Shown piece by piece: positions 1 through 7,984 of a stretch of DNA of 43,165 nt (positions are counted from its first letter, which is position 1; each line of letters opens with the position of its first letter). The notes under the pieces were generated by a model. It did no database searches, was not told where the DNA came from, and was given only the letters and a program-made list of their open reading frames with translations. Source of the stretch: Nonomuraea turkmeniaca (lineage in GTDB: Bacteria; Actinomycetota; Actinomycetes; Streptosporangiales; Streptosporangiaceae); the NCBI RefSeq assembly GCF_005889735.1, contig NZ_VCKY01000071.1, positions 1 through 43,165 on the forward strand, given 5' to 3'. Position numbers and translations under genes: made by a program.

Positions 1-1
1 G

Positions 2-940
2 GCGGGCGCCGCCGCCCCCTCGCCACCGGTGCGGCCACCGACGGTCGCACCGCCCTCCCCCAGTGCCTCGCCCGCCGTGGTGGTGGAGCAGAAGGCCCCG
101 CTCGTGGGCTTCGTCGACACGGCCCGGGAGCCGGACTTCGACCTGCCTGCCGAGTCCCGCCGCACCGGCGTGCGCCACTACCTGCTGGGCCACCTCATCG
201 CGGGTGGCGACGACGGCTGCTCCCCGAAGTGGGCAGGCCCGTACGAAACGCTCGAACCAGCCGCCGACCGAGACGATCCGCTTGATCCCGGTGAGAACCC
301 GGTCGCGAACCGGATCGGCCGCCTCAGGGCGCTGGGCGGTGACGTCGCCCTCACCTTCGGCGGGGCCGACGTAGCGGAACTGGCCGTCACCTGCACCAGG
401 CCGGGCGGGCTCGCCGCCGCCTACCGCAGGGTGGTGGGCGCGTTCGACGCCGCGGCCATCGACTTCGAGGTCCGCGACAGCGAGGACGGCGCCGTGGTGC
501 TGCGCAGGGCCCGCGCCATCCGGGCCATGCAGCGCGAGCGGGGGCTGCGGGTGAGCTTCACGCTCCCGCTGAGGCCGTACGGCTTGGACGCCGCCGACGT
601 GGCGATGCTGCGTACCACCCGCAAGGCGGGCGCGGAGGTCGGCACCGTGAACCTGCTGGCCCCCATGGAGCCGCGCTCGGCTCCCAGCGGCCGGCTGCGC
701 CGGCTCGCGGCGGCCATCCAGCTGGCCAAGGACCAGATCGCCCAGGCGCAGGAGCTGCCGGATCCCGGCCAGGCGTGGCGGCGCATCGCCCTGACCCCGG
801 TGCTCACGGGCGAGAGCGACCTGACCGAACTCGACGCCCGCACGCTCGCCGGTTACGCCGCCCGCCACGGGCTGGCCTGGCTGTCGCTGCGCGGCGTCCC
901 CCCGTCACGGGACGTGGCGCGGAATCTGCGAGCCCCCTGA
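2..940 (+). CDS. GH18 chitinase-like secreted protein, 5' end missing
   Basis: The reading frame is open to the left edge of the window, so the N-terminus (probably signal peptide plus linker) is missing; an internal GTG at 29 is unlikely to be the true start. What remains is a Pro/Ala-rich linker of about 25 residues followed by a TIM-barrel-like region. The order LTFGG, then AAYRRVV..AIDFEV, then VSFTLPLRPYGL, then VNLLAPME follows bacterial GH18 chitinases of the ChiC type. In an ungapped comparison the catalytic DxDxE strand reads DFEVR, so the catalytic Glu appears to be Arg, and the usual M-D-Y strand is PME. The protein may therefore bind chitin or peptidoglycan-like glycans without cleaving them. 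A one-step shifted alignment (DxxAxDxE) could rescue an acidic pair. The fold assignment is fairly safe; activity is doubtful. Confidence 0.7.
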   Translation, partial: AGAAAPSPPVRPPTVAPPSPSASPAVVVEQKAPLVGFVDTAREPDFDLPAESRRTGVRHYLLGHLIAGGDDGCSPKWAGPYETLEPAADRDDPLDPGENPVANRIGRLRALGGDVALTFGGADVAELAVTCTRPGGLAAAYRRVVGAFDAAAIDFEVRDSEDGAVVLRRARAIRAMQRERGLRVSFTLPLRPYGLDAADVAMLRTTRKAGAEVGTVNLLAPMEPRSAPSGRLRRLAAAIQLAKDQIAQAQELPDPGQAWRRIALTPVLTGESDLTELDARTLAGYAARHGLAWLSLRGVPPSRDVARNLRAP

Positions 941-988
941 CTATAGGATTTGGGAACCAGGAGACTTCTGTCAGTGGGAGGAGGGGCG

Positions 989-2104
989 ATGGCGGCCCGG
1001 CCGGACACGGCGCGGAAGATCCTGATCTACTGGATGGACGCTGTCGTGGCGTTCGTCGCCGTCCTCTCCGTGGTGTACACCGTCGCGGCGGTGGCTGAGG
1101 GCACGATCTCCCCCGTGATCGCGACGATCTCCATCACGTGCATGCTCGGCTTCTACGGGCTCTTTCCGTTCCTCCTCAGAGAGGCCTTCGACTCCCGGCC
1201 GCGTCCCACGGCGAAGCTGCTGCTCGCGGCGTTGTTCGCGGTGGCCAGCCTGGCCCTCCTGCCACTGGACGCGGACGCCGCGAACATGTGGATGCAGACG
1301 GAGGGGCTCTGGCTGTCGGCGGCCGCGCTCTACCTGCGGCCTTGGGCGACGGCCGGTCTGATGGCGGCCGTCGTGCCCGGCGTCACCGGCTACACCGTCC
1401 TCACGACCGGGCAGGCGTGGCAGGGTGTCCTGCTCGGCAGCTTATTCAGCTCCGTCGCGATGGTCTTGACCATGCTGGTGTGGCGCTGGCTGTGGTGGGT
1501 GATCAGGGACGCGTACAAGAGCCGGGAGGCCAAGACGAGGCTGGCGGTGGCCGAGGAGCGGCTGCGGTTCGCCCGCGACCTGCACGACCTGCTCGGGCAC
1601 AGCCTGTCGGTGATCACGCTGAAGAGCGAGCTGGCCGCCAAGCTGGCGGACAAGGACGCCGGGCGGGCCGCCACCGAGATGGCCGAGGTCCGCGCGCTGG
1701 CCGTGGAGTCGCTGGCCGAGGTGCAGCAGGCGGTGCACGGATACCAGGCGCTCGACCTGGACGAGGAGCTGGCCGGCGTACGCGCGGCGCTGGAGGCGGC
1801 GGGCGCCCGCTGCGACATCGTGGCCAGGGCGGACGGCCTGTCGCCGGCCGCCAAGGCGCTGCTGGCGTGGGCGGTCCGCGAGGGCGGCACCAACGTGCTC
1901 AAGCACAGCAAGGCCACACGCTGCGCGATCACGATCCACGGAGGCGTGCTCGAGATGCTCAACGACGGCGTGCACGAGGAGCCGTCACCACCCGGCAACG
2001 GGCTGCGCGGCCTGTCGGAGCGGCTGGCCACGGCCGGCGGCTCCTTCTCCGCCGCCCCGACCCCGGCGGGCGAGTTCCTGCTGCGCGCGGCGGTGCCGGT
2101 CTGA
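989..2104 (+). CDS. Sensor histidine kinase, HisKA_3 (NarL/DesK type)
   Basis: Membrane histidine kinase of 371 aa. The first ~170 residues hold about five hydrophobic segments and no large extracellular domain, which suggests sensing at or within the membrane. A short coiled linker leads to the HisKA_3 box RDLHDLLGHSL with phospho-accepting His199 (codon 1583-1585), followed by a HATPase with the N-box REGGTNVLKHS and a G-rich GNGLRGL segment. The ATG at 989 is chosen because a GGGAGGAGG ribosome site lies just upstream; a GTG at 950 lacks one. It overlaps the next kinase gene by one base (TGATG), and the two share HisKA and HATPase sequence closely enough to be a tandem duplication. The partner is the downstream NarL-type regulator. 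The signal is unknown; DesK-like membrane or lipid sensing is only a possibility. Confidence 0.92.
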   Translation: MAARPDTARKILIYWMDAVVAFVAVLSVVYTVAAVAEGTISPVIATISITCMLGFYGLFPFLLREAFDSRPRPTAKLLLAALFAVASLALLPLDADAANMWMQTEGLWLSAAALYLRPWATAGLMAAVVPGVTGYTVLTTGQAWQGVLLGSLFSSVAMVLTMLVWRWLWWVIRDAYKSREAKTRLAVAEERLRFARDLHDLLGHSLSVITLKSELAAKLADKDAGRAATEMAEVRALAVESLAEVQQAVHGYQALDLDEELAGVRAALEAAGARCDIVARADGLSPAAKALLAWAVREGGTNVLKHSKATRCAITIHGGVLEMLNDGVHEEPSPPGNGLRGLSERLATAGGSFSAAPTPAGEFLLRAAVPV

Positions 2105-3216
2105 TGCGCGGGTTGCTCGGCAGGGTGCGGCGGGCCTCCAAGCTGGACAAGGTCCGCTGGCTGATCATCGGCTCCACCGACATCGTCCTGCTGTTGCCGC
2201 TCTTCGGCTACGTGGATCTGGTCGTCCGCTGGCAGACGGGGATCCTGCCATGGCCGCTCGGCGTGGCCGCCGCCGTCCTGCTGCTGGTCTTCAACGTGCT
2301 GAGCACGCGCCCGTTCGCGATCGCCATCAGGGGCGGAAAGCGGCCGACCGCGATCCTCGCGGTCACCGGGGTGATCGTCGTGCTGCTGTCCGTCTTCCCG
2401 CTCTTCTGGACCATCCCGACCTGGCTCGCGCTGATGACGGCGTTCGTGAGCAAGCGCATCGTCATCGCCCTTTCCGTCGCGTCGATCGTCGTCATCAACC
2501 TGTACATCACCCTGTTCAGCGGGTTCGTCCTCGTCGTGCTGCTGATCCAGACGCTGTACACCGTGATCTGCGTCGGCGCCGTGTGGGCCAACCTGCGGCT
2601 CTGGCAGCTGGCCAAGGAAGCGCACGAGGGGCAGGAGGCGCTGGCCAGGCTGGCGGTCTCCGAAGAACGGCTGCGCTTCGCCCGCGACCTCAACGACCTG
2701 CTCGGGCAGAGCCTCACCGACGTCGCCGCCCGGGCCGCCCACGCCGAGCAGGCGCTACGCGCCGACCCCGGGGCGGCCGCGGCCGAGATGTTCGAGGTAC
2801 GCGACCTGGCCAGGCAGTCGTTACGCGAGGTCCGCACCGTCGTGCAGAACTACCGGGCCATCGACCTGGACGAGGTGCTCGCCAGCGTGCGGGCGGTGCT
2901 GGAGGCGGCGGACGTGCGGTGCACCGTACGCGCCGACACGGCCTCGCTGACGCCCGAGACCCGCACGCTGCTGGCCACGGTCGTCCGTGAGGGCGCGACG
3001 AACGTGCTCAAGCACAGCCGGGCCGAACGCTGCACGATCACGATCGAGGACGGCGTACTGGAAATGTCCAACGACGGGGTGAGCGGGCCGGTGGGCGAGC
3101 ACGCGCCCAACGGGCTGGCGGGGCTGGCCGAGCGCGTCCGCGCGGCAGGCGGCACTCTGCAGGCGGAGCCCACGCGCGAGGGCCGCTATCTCCTGCGGGC
3201 GGCGGTGCCCGCATGA
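2104..3216 (+). CDS. Histidine kinase paralogue lacking the phospho-accepting His
   Basis: This 370-aa paralogue of the preceding kinase has about five N-terminal membrane segments and the same linker (RLAVSEERLRFARDL). At the H-box it reads RDLNDLLGQSL: the His codon is AAC (2692-2694, Asn197) and the second conserved His is Gln. The ATP-binding part keeps an N-box (REGATNVLKHS), NDG and a Gly-rich loop, so it may still bind ATP. It cannot autophosphorylate at the normal site and probably acts as a pseudokinase, modulating or heterodimerising with the upstream kinase, or supplying phosphatase activity to the regulator. The start overlaps the previous stop by one base and the end overlaps the ATGA preceding the regulator, so translation is coupled. 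The open frame and clean conservation argue against a pseudogene. Confidence 0.9.
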   Translation: MRGLLGRVRRASKLDKVRWLIIGSTDIVLLLPLFGYVDLVVRWQTGILPWPLGVAAAVLLLVFNVLSTRPFAIAIRGGKRPTAILAVTGVIVVLLSVFPLFWTIPTWLALMTAFVSKRIVIALSVASIVVINLYITLFSGFVLVVLLIQTLYTVICVGAVWANLRLWQLAKEAHEGQEALARLAVSEERLRFARDLNDLLGQSLTDVAARAAHAEQALRADPGAAAAEMFEVRDLARQSLREVRTVVQNYRAIDLDEVLASVRAVLEAADVRCTVRADTASLTPETRTLLATVVREGATNVLKHSRAERCTITIEDGVLEMSNDGVSGPVGEHAPNGLAGLAERVRAAGGTLQAEPTREGRYLLRAAVPA

Positions 3217-3245
3217 CTCGCCCGCATGATTATCTGGGAGCTTCC

Positions 3246-3845
3246 ATGACCATCCGCGTGCTGCTGGCCGACGACGAGCACCTCATCCGCGGCGCCATCG
3301 CGGCCCTGCTCGACCTCGAGGACGGCATCGAGGTCGTGGCGCAGATCGGCCGGGGCGACGAGGTCCTGGCCGCGGTGGCCGAGCACCGGCCCGACGTGGC
3401 CGTGCTCGACATCGAGATGCCCGGCATGGACGGCCTGAGCGCGGCCGAGCGCATCAACGCCCAGTGCAAGATCGTCATCCTGACCAGCCTGGGCCGGCCC
3501 GGCTATCTGCGCAGGGCCATGGCGGCGGGCGTGAGCGGGTTCCTTGGCAAGGACGCCTCGGCCGAGGAGCTGGCCATGGCGATCCGCAAGGTCCAGACCG
3601 GCGGGCGCTACCTGGACGCGGAGCTGGCCGCGGCGGCCATGGCCGCGGGCGACAGCCCGCTGACCGAGCGCGAGCGCGACGCGCTGCGACTGGCCGGTGA
3701 CGGGGCCACGATCTCTCGGATCGCCGGTGAGCTGCACCTGACCGAGGGCACCGTACGCAACTACCTGTCGAGTGCCATGACCAAGCTCAACGCCCAGAAC
3801 CGCCTGGAGGCGATCCGCACCGCACAGCGCATGGGGTGGCTCTGA
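3246..3845 (+). CDS. NarL/FixJ-family response regulator with LuxR HTH
   Basis: Two-domain response regulator of 199 aa. Receiver residues are the acidic pair D9/D10, phosphorylation Asp55 in VLDIEMPGMDG, the TS of ILTSLG, and K in LGKDAS. The C-terminus is a LuxR-type helix-turn-helix (LTERERDAL ... LTEGTVRNYLSSAMTKL), similar to DesR-like regulators. The ATG at 3246 is preferred because GGGAG lies eight bases upstream and the protein then begins with the canonical MTIRVLLADDE; an ATG at 3213 overlapping the kinase stop would add eleven untypical residues. It is the third gene of the kinase-pseudokinase operon and its presumed output, a DNA-binding transcription factor. It ends two bases before the convergent gene. 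Confidence 0.92.
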   Translation: MTIRVLLADDEHLIRGAIAALLDLEDGIEVVAQIGRGDEVLAAVAEHRPDVAVLDIEMPGMDGLSAAERINAQCKIVILTSLGRPGYLRRAMAAGVSGFLGKDASAEELAMAIRKVQTGGRYLDAELAAAAMAAGDSPLTERERDALRLAGDGATISRIAGELHLTEGTVRNYLSSAMTKLNAQNRLEAIRTAQRMGWL

Positions 3846-3847
3846 GC

Positions 3848-4303
3848 TCAGGGGCCGCACCACGTCCTGATCTCGGCGACGATCTTCTTGGCCTGCTCGG
3901 CGTCCACGTCGGTGAACCGCTCCTGCGCGGCCTCGATCACCTCTTGCTCGCTCTTGCCCTGCTTGATGTCGGTGCAGGTCCTCGTGGCGGCCGACCAGTT
4001 GATGTCCTCGTCGAGCAGCCAGGGGGCGATCGTGGCCAGTCTGAACAGGAAGTCCTTCTTCCGCTGCTCCTCCGGCGTCGTGGTCCCGGTCCCCTGGCTC
4101 TTCTGGGGAAGCGCCAGTGACGGGGGCTGGGGCGGTGCCAGGAGGCGCGGCCCCACGACGTTGACGAGCAGCACGCCGACGACGGCGAGTACCGCCAGGC
4201 CGCCGACGGCCACCAGTAGGATCAGCAGCACAGGGCTCTGCTTCGGAGGAGGCTGTGGGGGCCGTTGCGGCTGCGGGTGCGGTCGAGGTGGCTGGGGGTG
4301 CAT
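3848..4303 (-). CDS. Membrane-anchored DUF732-like protein
   Basis: About 151 aa: a short Pro/Gln/His-rich cytoplasmic stretch (MHPQPPRPHPQPQ), one strong transmembrane helix (LLILLVAVGGLAVLAVVGVL), a Pro-rich linker and an extracellular helical domain. That domain has two Cys spaced as in DUF732 proteins (TCTDIKQG ... TWCGP), presumably a disulfide, and a DxxQAKKIV helix. DUF732 is common in actinobacterial secreted proteins and its function is unknown. The start at 4303 is a judgement: a longer frame from 4360 adds 19 residues that do not resemble such N-termini, and neither start has a convincing ribosome site. It is convergent with the response regulator and divergent from the next small secreted protein. 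Confidence 0.6.
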   Translation of the reverse strand: MHPQPPRPHPQPQRPPQPPPKQSPVLLILLVAVGGLAVLAVVGVLLVNVVGPRLLAPPQPPSLALPQKSQGTGTTTPEEQRKKDFLFRLATIAPWLLDEDINWSAATRTCTDIKQGKSEQEVIEAAQERFTDVDAEQAKKIVAEIRTWCGP

Positions 4304-4438
4304 GTGGGCCACGTTAGCGACGCACGACATGACGTACACGGCAAAAGCCACAGAACGCATGGCCGCTCCATCGGCGCGGCCGTCGCGGGGGTCCTCAGCT
4401 CTCGATCGCGGAGCCGATCATCCAACTCAGGGGGATCG

Positions 4439-4921
4439 ATGAGTACACAACGGGGGAACGTACGGCGTTCGAGGGCCGGTCTGCTGCGGCACGGCAAGCG
4501 CGCGCTGACGACCGGAGCGGCGCTGACCGCGGCGCTGACCGCCATCGGCGCTCCGGCGCACGCCACCACGAACGTGAGCGTGTCCGGCGGGCAGCTGACC
4601 GTCCACGCGGGCACCGCGTCCGACGACATCACCGTCACCTTGTCCGAGGGCCGAATCATCGTCAAGAACACCGGCGACACCGTCGTCGGGAGCGCGCCCT
4701 GCACGCGCGTGACCGCCAACGAGGTGGCCTGCCCGAGCAAGGGGATCACGATGCTCTCGGCGACCACGGGCGCCGGAGACGACGTGCTACGGAACGAGAC
4801 GGGCCTGCAGCAGAAGGCGAACCTGGCACCGGGCAATGACACGTTGATCAGCGGCCGAGGCGTCATCATCAACAAGGGTGGCAACTTCTCGGGGTGGGAC
4901 GTCGACTTGGATTGGTGGTAA
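4439..4921 (+). CDS. Small secreted protein with degenerate RTX-like repeats
   Basis: 160 aa with a basic N-region, a hydrophobic core and an Ala-x-Ala site (GAPAHA|TT), i.e. a Sec or Tat-like signal peptide (RRSRAGLLRHGKR). The mature part is beta-rich (VSVSGGQLTVHAG, DDITVTLSEGRIIV) with one Cys pair. It ends with two loose nonapeptide-like units, GAGDDVL and APGNDTLISG, resembling RTX calcium-binding repeats. The ATG at 4439 follows an AGGGGGA ribosome site; the longer frame from 4265 is antisense to the neighbour and not credible. It resembles a family of short hemolysin-type calcium-binding repeat proteins in actinomycetes. Role unknown: calcium-dependent surface binding is inference. 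A strong hairpin follows. Confidence 0.75.
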   Translation: MSTQRGNVRRSRAGLLRHGKRALTTGAALTAALTAIGAPAHATTNVSVSGGQLTVHAGTASDDITVTLSEGRIIVKNTGDTVVGSAPCTRVTANEVACPSKGITMLSATTGAGDDVLRNETGLQQKANLAPGNDTLISGRGVIINKGGNFSGWDVDLDWW

Positions 4922-4979
4922 TGACTTCGACCAGAGCGCGGCCGAATTGAGTCCACCTCAAAGCTGATCGCGCGCAGCC

Positions 4980-5009
4980 GCTTCGCCGCCTCGACGGAGG
5001 CGGCGAAGC
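4980..5009. terminator. Bidirectional hairpin between convergent genes
   Basis: Perfect 13-bp stem (GCTTCGCCGCCTC / GAGGCGGCGAAGC) with a GACG tetraloop, lying between the secreted RTX-like gene and the RNA methyltransferase gene. There is no clear U-tract, as is usual for high-GC actinomycete terminators. Confidence 0.8.
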
Positions 5010-5044
5010 CTCGCCGTCGAGGGCCGCGGGGACCCTTTGCCGAG

Positions 5045-6295
5045 CTATGTCCTGACGAGCAGTCCCACGCACTCCACGTGGTGCGTCATCGGGAAGGCGT
5101 CGAAAGCCCGCAGGTCGGCGAGCGCATATCCACGTTCGGCCAGCCACTTCAGATCCCGGGCGAACGTGGCGGGATCGCACGACACGTACACGATCCGCGA
5201 CGCGTCCAGCCCCGTGATCCGCTCGACCACCTCGCGCCCGAGCCCGGACCGCGGCGGGTCCACCACGACGAGATCGGCGCGCTCGATCTGGAACCGGTCG
5301 AGCGCCTCCTCCACGCGCCCCCGCTCCACACGGGCCTGCGGCAGGTCGCGGAGGTTGGCGCGGGCGTCGCGGACGGCCGACGCCTCGGACTCCAGGCCGA
5401 ACACCGCCCCCTCGGGCCCCACGGTCTCGGCGAGCCCGGCCGCGAACAGGCCGACGCCGCAGTAGAGGTCGAGCGCCCACTCCCCCGGCTCCGGCGCCGC
5501 GTACGCCAGCACCGCGTCCAGCAGCGTCTCCGCCGCCCCCGGGTGGACCTGCCAGAAGCCGCTGCCCGCCACCCGGAACTCACGATCGCCCGCCTGCTCG
5601 TGCAGCACCCCCGAGCCGCGTCGCGGCACGGTGCGGCCCTTGCCCTGGTCGAGCAGGATCGAGGCGGGCGCCTCGAGCTCGGGGACGGTGACGCTGCGCC
5701 GCGGCCGGGGCGAGACCACCACGGCCCGGTCGCCGGCGGAGGAGGCGATGACCTCGACCCCGGCCGCGCCCGGCCACTCGTGCGCCTCCACCCCGACCGC
5801 CTCCACCTCGGGGTGGGCGATCAGGCAGGCGTCCACGACTTCGATCTCGTGCGAACGGTGCCGCCGGAACCCCAGCTCGCCTGTCGGCAGCGCGGCGAAC
5901 TGCACCCGCGTACGCCAGCCGAGCCCGTCCTTGGCCCCCGGCACCTCCTCGACCAGGATCTCGCGATCGATGCCCGCCAGCCGGTGCAGTTGCTCGGCCA
6001 CGACCTGGGCCTTGAGCCGCCGCTGCGCCTCCGGCGTGGCGTGCTGCCAGTCGCAGCCGCCGCAGCGGCCCGGGCCCGCGTACGGGCAGGGCGGGACCAC
6101 CCGGTCGGGCGACGGCTCGAGGATCTCCACGGCGTCGGCACGCAGGAACCGGGTGGTCTCCTCGGTGACGTCGGCGATGACCCGTTCGCCGGGCAGCGCG
6201 TGCCGGACGAACACGACGCGCCCTTCGTGGCGTGCCACACACCAGCCGCCGTGCGCGACCGGACCCACCGTCAGCTCGAGAGATACCTGTTCCAC
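5045..6295 (-). CDS. TRAM-domain SAM-dependent RNA m5U methyltransferase (TrmA/RlmD family)
   Basis: 416-aa class I methyltransferase acting on uridine in RNA. Residues ~1-60 form a TRAM RNA-binding domain. Cys70, Cys78, Cys81 (CPYAGPGRCGGC) and Cys157 match an RlmD/RumA-type 4Fe-4S cluster. The SAM site is DLYCGVGLFA; the catalytic nucleophile is Cys373 in YVSCDPATFARDL, with the base Glu408 near the C-terminus (HHVECVGLL). DPPRSGLG is the family active-site loop. Whether the target is 23S rRNA or tRNA cannot be read from sequence. The start is a GTG six bases after a TAGGGT box, so the mRNA is probably leaderless. The gene lies beside the APC permease and TrkA genes, as in the M. tuberculosis Rv2689c-Rv2692 region, but here an alpha/beta hydrolase gene is interposed. 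Confidence 0.92.
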   Translation of the reverse strand: MEQVSLELTVGPVAHGGWCVARHEGRVVFVRHALPGERVIADVTEETTRFLRADAVEILEPSPDRVVPPCPYAGPGRCGGCDWQHATPEAQRRLKAQVVAEQLHRLAGIDREILVEEVPGAKDGLGWRTRVQFAALPTGELGFRRHRSHEIEVVDACLIAHPEVEAVGVEAHEWPGAAGVEVIASSAGDRAVVVSPRPRRSVTVPELEAPASILLDQGKGRTVPRRGSGVLHEQAGDREFRVAGSGFWQVHPGAAETLLDAVLAYAAPEPGEWALDLYCGVGLFAAGLAETVGPEGAVFGLESEASAVRDARANLRDLPQARVERGRVEEALDRFQIERADLVVVDPPRSGLGREVVERITGLDASRIVYVSCDPATFARDLKWLAERGYALADLRAFDAFPMTHHVECVGLLVRT

Positions 6296-6301
6296 ACCGC
6301 C

Positions 6302-6341
6302 ACCCTATGCCCACTACCTGCCCAGATTGATCCACTACTGT
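6302..6341. promoter_or_regulatory. Divergent leaderless promoter pair
   Basis: The 54-bp space between the GTG at 6295 (minus) and the GTG at 6350 (plus) contains TAGGGT on the minus strand (6302-6307, 6 bases before its start) and TACTGT on the plus strand (6336-6341, 8 bases before its start). Both fit actinobacterial TAnnnT -10 boxes for leaderless transcripts. No clear -35 elements are visible. Confidence 0.5.
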
Positions 6342-6349
6342 AGGTGGGC

Positions 6350-7984
6350 GTGAAAACGGGGAGAGTGGTACGGCGGGCACCAGGCTTCGGGGGGACGCTG
6401 ATGGCCACGCTGTTCGCCTGCGCGTCGGTGACGCCGTCGCTGCTGCCCCGCACCTGGTTGTACCAGGGGGTGATGTGCGCGGTCACCGGCATTCTCGGCT
6501 ATGCCGTGGGCGCCGCAGCCGGCGCGCTGGGCCGGGCGATGATCGCGTACCGGCTGCCGGAGCGGGGCCGCAGGATCGCCTGGCAGCTCCTGATCGCCGG
6601 GGGCGGAGCGCTGGCGACGGTGGCACTGTTGTACGGCGTGGATTGGCAGCGCGACCTGCGGGCGCTCATGGGCATGGACACGCGGATCACGTGGTTCCCG
6701 CCGGTGATCTTCGCCATAGCCGTCTCCCTTTTCACGATATTTCTCGTTACTGCGCGGCTTGTCCGCTTGGGCGGCCGCAAGCTGATCGCCTGGCTCGACC
6801 GTTTCGTCCCCATCTATGTCGGCCATGTCCTCGGCGTGCTCGTCATCGGCCTCGTGGTCGTCGTGTTCGCCAACGACGTGGTGTTCTCGGCGTTCGTCGC
6901 CCGGGTGAGCGAGGTCTCCTCCGTCACCAACGCGGGCACCCACCCGGGCGTGCACAGGCCCACCTCCACCCTGGTGTCCGGCGGCCCCCGCTCGCTGGTG
7001 ACCTGGGAGTCGCTCGGCAGGGAAGGCCGCCGCTTCACCGGCACCGCCACCACCCGCGCCAGGCTCGCCGCCTTCTCCGGCCGTCCCGCCGCCGACCCGA
7101 TCAGGGTGTACGTCGGCCTCGACGCCACCCGCTCTCCCCAGGCCCAGGCGGCGCTGGCGGTACGCGAGCTGGAACGCACCGGCGCGTTCGACCGCCCCGT
7201 GCTCGCCGTGCTCGGCACCACCGGCACCGGCTGGGTGGACCAGCACGTGGCGGACGCGCTGGAGTACATGTACAACGGCAGCACCGCCATGGTCGCCCTG
7301 CAGTACTCATACCTGCCGAGCTGGGCGTCGTTCCTGCTGGACAGGGAGAAGGCGGCGGCCGCGGGGCGGGCGTTGTTCGAGGCGGTACGCGCCAGGTGGG
7401 CCGTGCTGCCGCCCGCCGATCGGCCGAAACTGGTGCTGTCGGGCGAGAGCCTGGGGTCCTACCAGCTGGAGGGGGCCTTCCGCGACCTGGAGGACCTGGC
7501 GGCCCGGGCGGACGGCGCGGTGTTCGTCGGCCCGCCGAACGCCAACCACATCTGGCGCAGCGTCACGAACGGCCGCGAGCCCGGGAGCCCCGTGTGGCGG
7601 CCGGTCTACCAGGCGGGCAAGACGGTCAGGTTCGCCCAGCGCCCCGACGACCTGGGCCGGCCGGCGGACCCGTGGCCGCACCCGCGCGTGGTCTACCTGC
7701 AGAACGCCTCCGACCCGGTGGTGTGGTGGTCGCCCGAGCTGATCTACCGCCGGCCGGCCTGGCTCGAGGGCGAGCGGGGTCCGGGGGTGAACCCGGAGAT
7801 GAACTGGTTTCCGCTGGTGACGTTCTGGCAGGTGCTGGTGGACCTGACAGAAGGACTGTCCGTGCCGCCCGGCCACGGGCACCGCTACGGACCCAACATC
7901 GTCGACGGCTGGGCCGCGGTCGCCGCGCCGCCGGGCTGGAGCACGTCCGACACCGAGCGGCTGCGCGCCCTGATCAACTCTTGA
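6350..7984 (+). CDS. Membrane alpha/beta-hydrolase family protein (Abhydrolase_9 / DUF2319 type)
   Basis: 544 aa. The N-terminal ~200 residues hold four to five transmembrane segments (ATLFACASVTPSLLP, GILGYAVGAAAGALG, VIFAIAVSLFTIFLV, VLGVLVIGLVVVVF). The C-terminal domain is an alpha/beta hydrolase with the nucleophile elbow GESLGS (Ser near residue 366). A HxW motif (PPNANHIW) and candidate acid and base residues follow. This two-part architecture is the actinobacterial Abhydrolase_9_N/Abhydrolase_9 family, whose substrate is not established. The GTG at 6350 is preferred over 6344 because it lies eight bases after TACTGT. Its 3' end overlaps the convergent permease gene by 11 bp. Likely an envelope lipid or ester hydrolase, by inference only. 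Confidence 0.85.
   Translation: MKTGRVVRRAPGFGGTLMATLFACASVTPSLLPRTWLYQGVMCAVTGILGYAVGAAAGALGRAMIAYRLPERGRRIAWQLLIAGGGALATVALLYGVDWQRDLRALMGMDTRITWFPPVIFAIAVSLFTIFLVTARLVRLGGRKLIAWLDRFVPIYVGHVLGVLVIGLVVVVFANDVVFSAFVARVSEVSSVTNAGTHPGVHRPTSTLVSGGPRSLVTWESLGREGRRFTGTATTRARLAAFSGRPAADPIRVYVGLDATRSPQAQAALAVRELERTGAFDRPVLAVLGTTGTGWVDQHVADALEYMYNGSTAMVALQYSYLPSWASFLLDREKAAAAGRALFEAVRARWAVLPPADRPKLVLSGESLGSYQLEGAFRDLEDLAARADGAVFVGPPNANHIWRSVTNGREPGSPVWRPVYQAGKTVRFAQRPDDLGRPADPWPHPRVVYLQNASDPVVWWSPELIYRRPAWLEGERGPGVNPEMNWFPLVTFWQVLVDLTEGLSVPPGHGHRYGPNIVDGWAAVAAPPGWSTSDTERLRALINS

Noticed and set aside
1138..2103. N-terminal 322-codon extension of the second histidine kinase
   Set aside because: It lies out of frame over the first kinase gene, is Arg/Gly-rich, and the ATG at 2104 overlaps the previous stop in the usual coupled manner.
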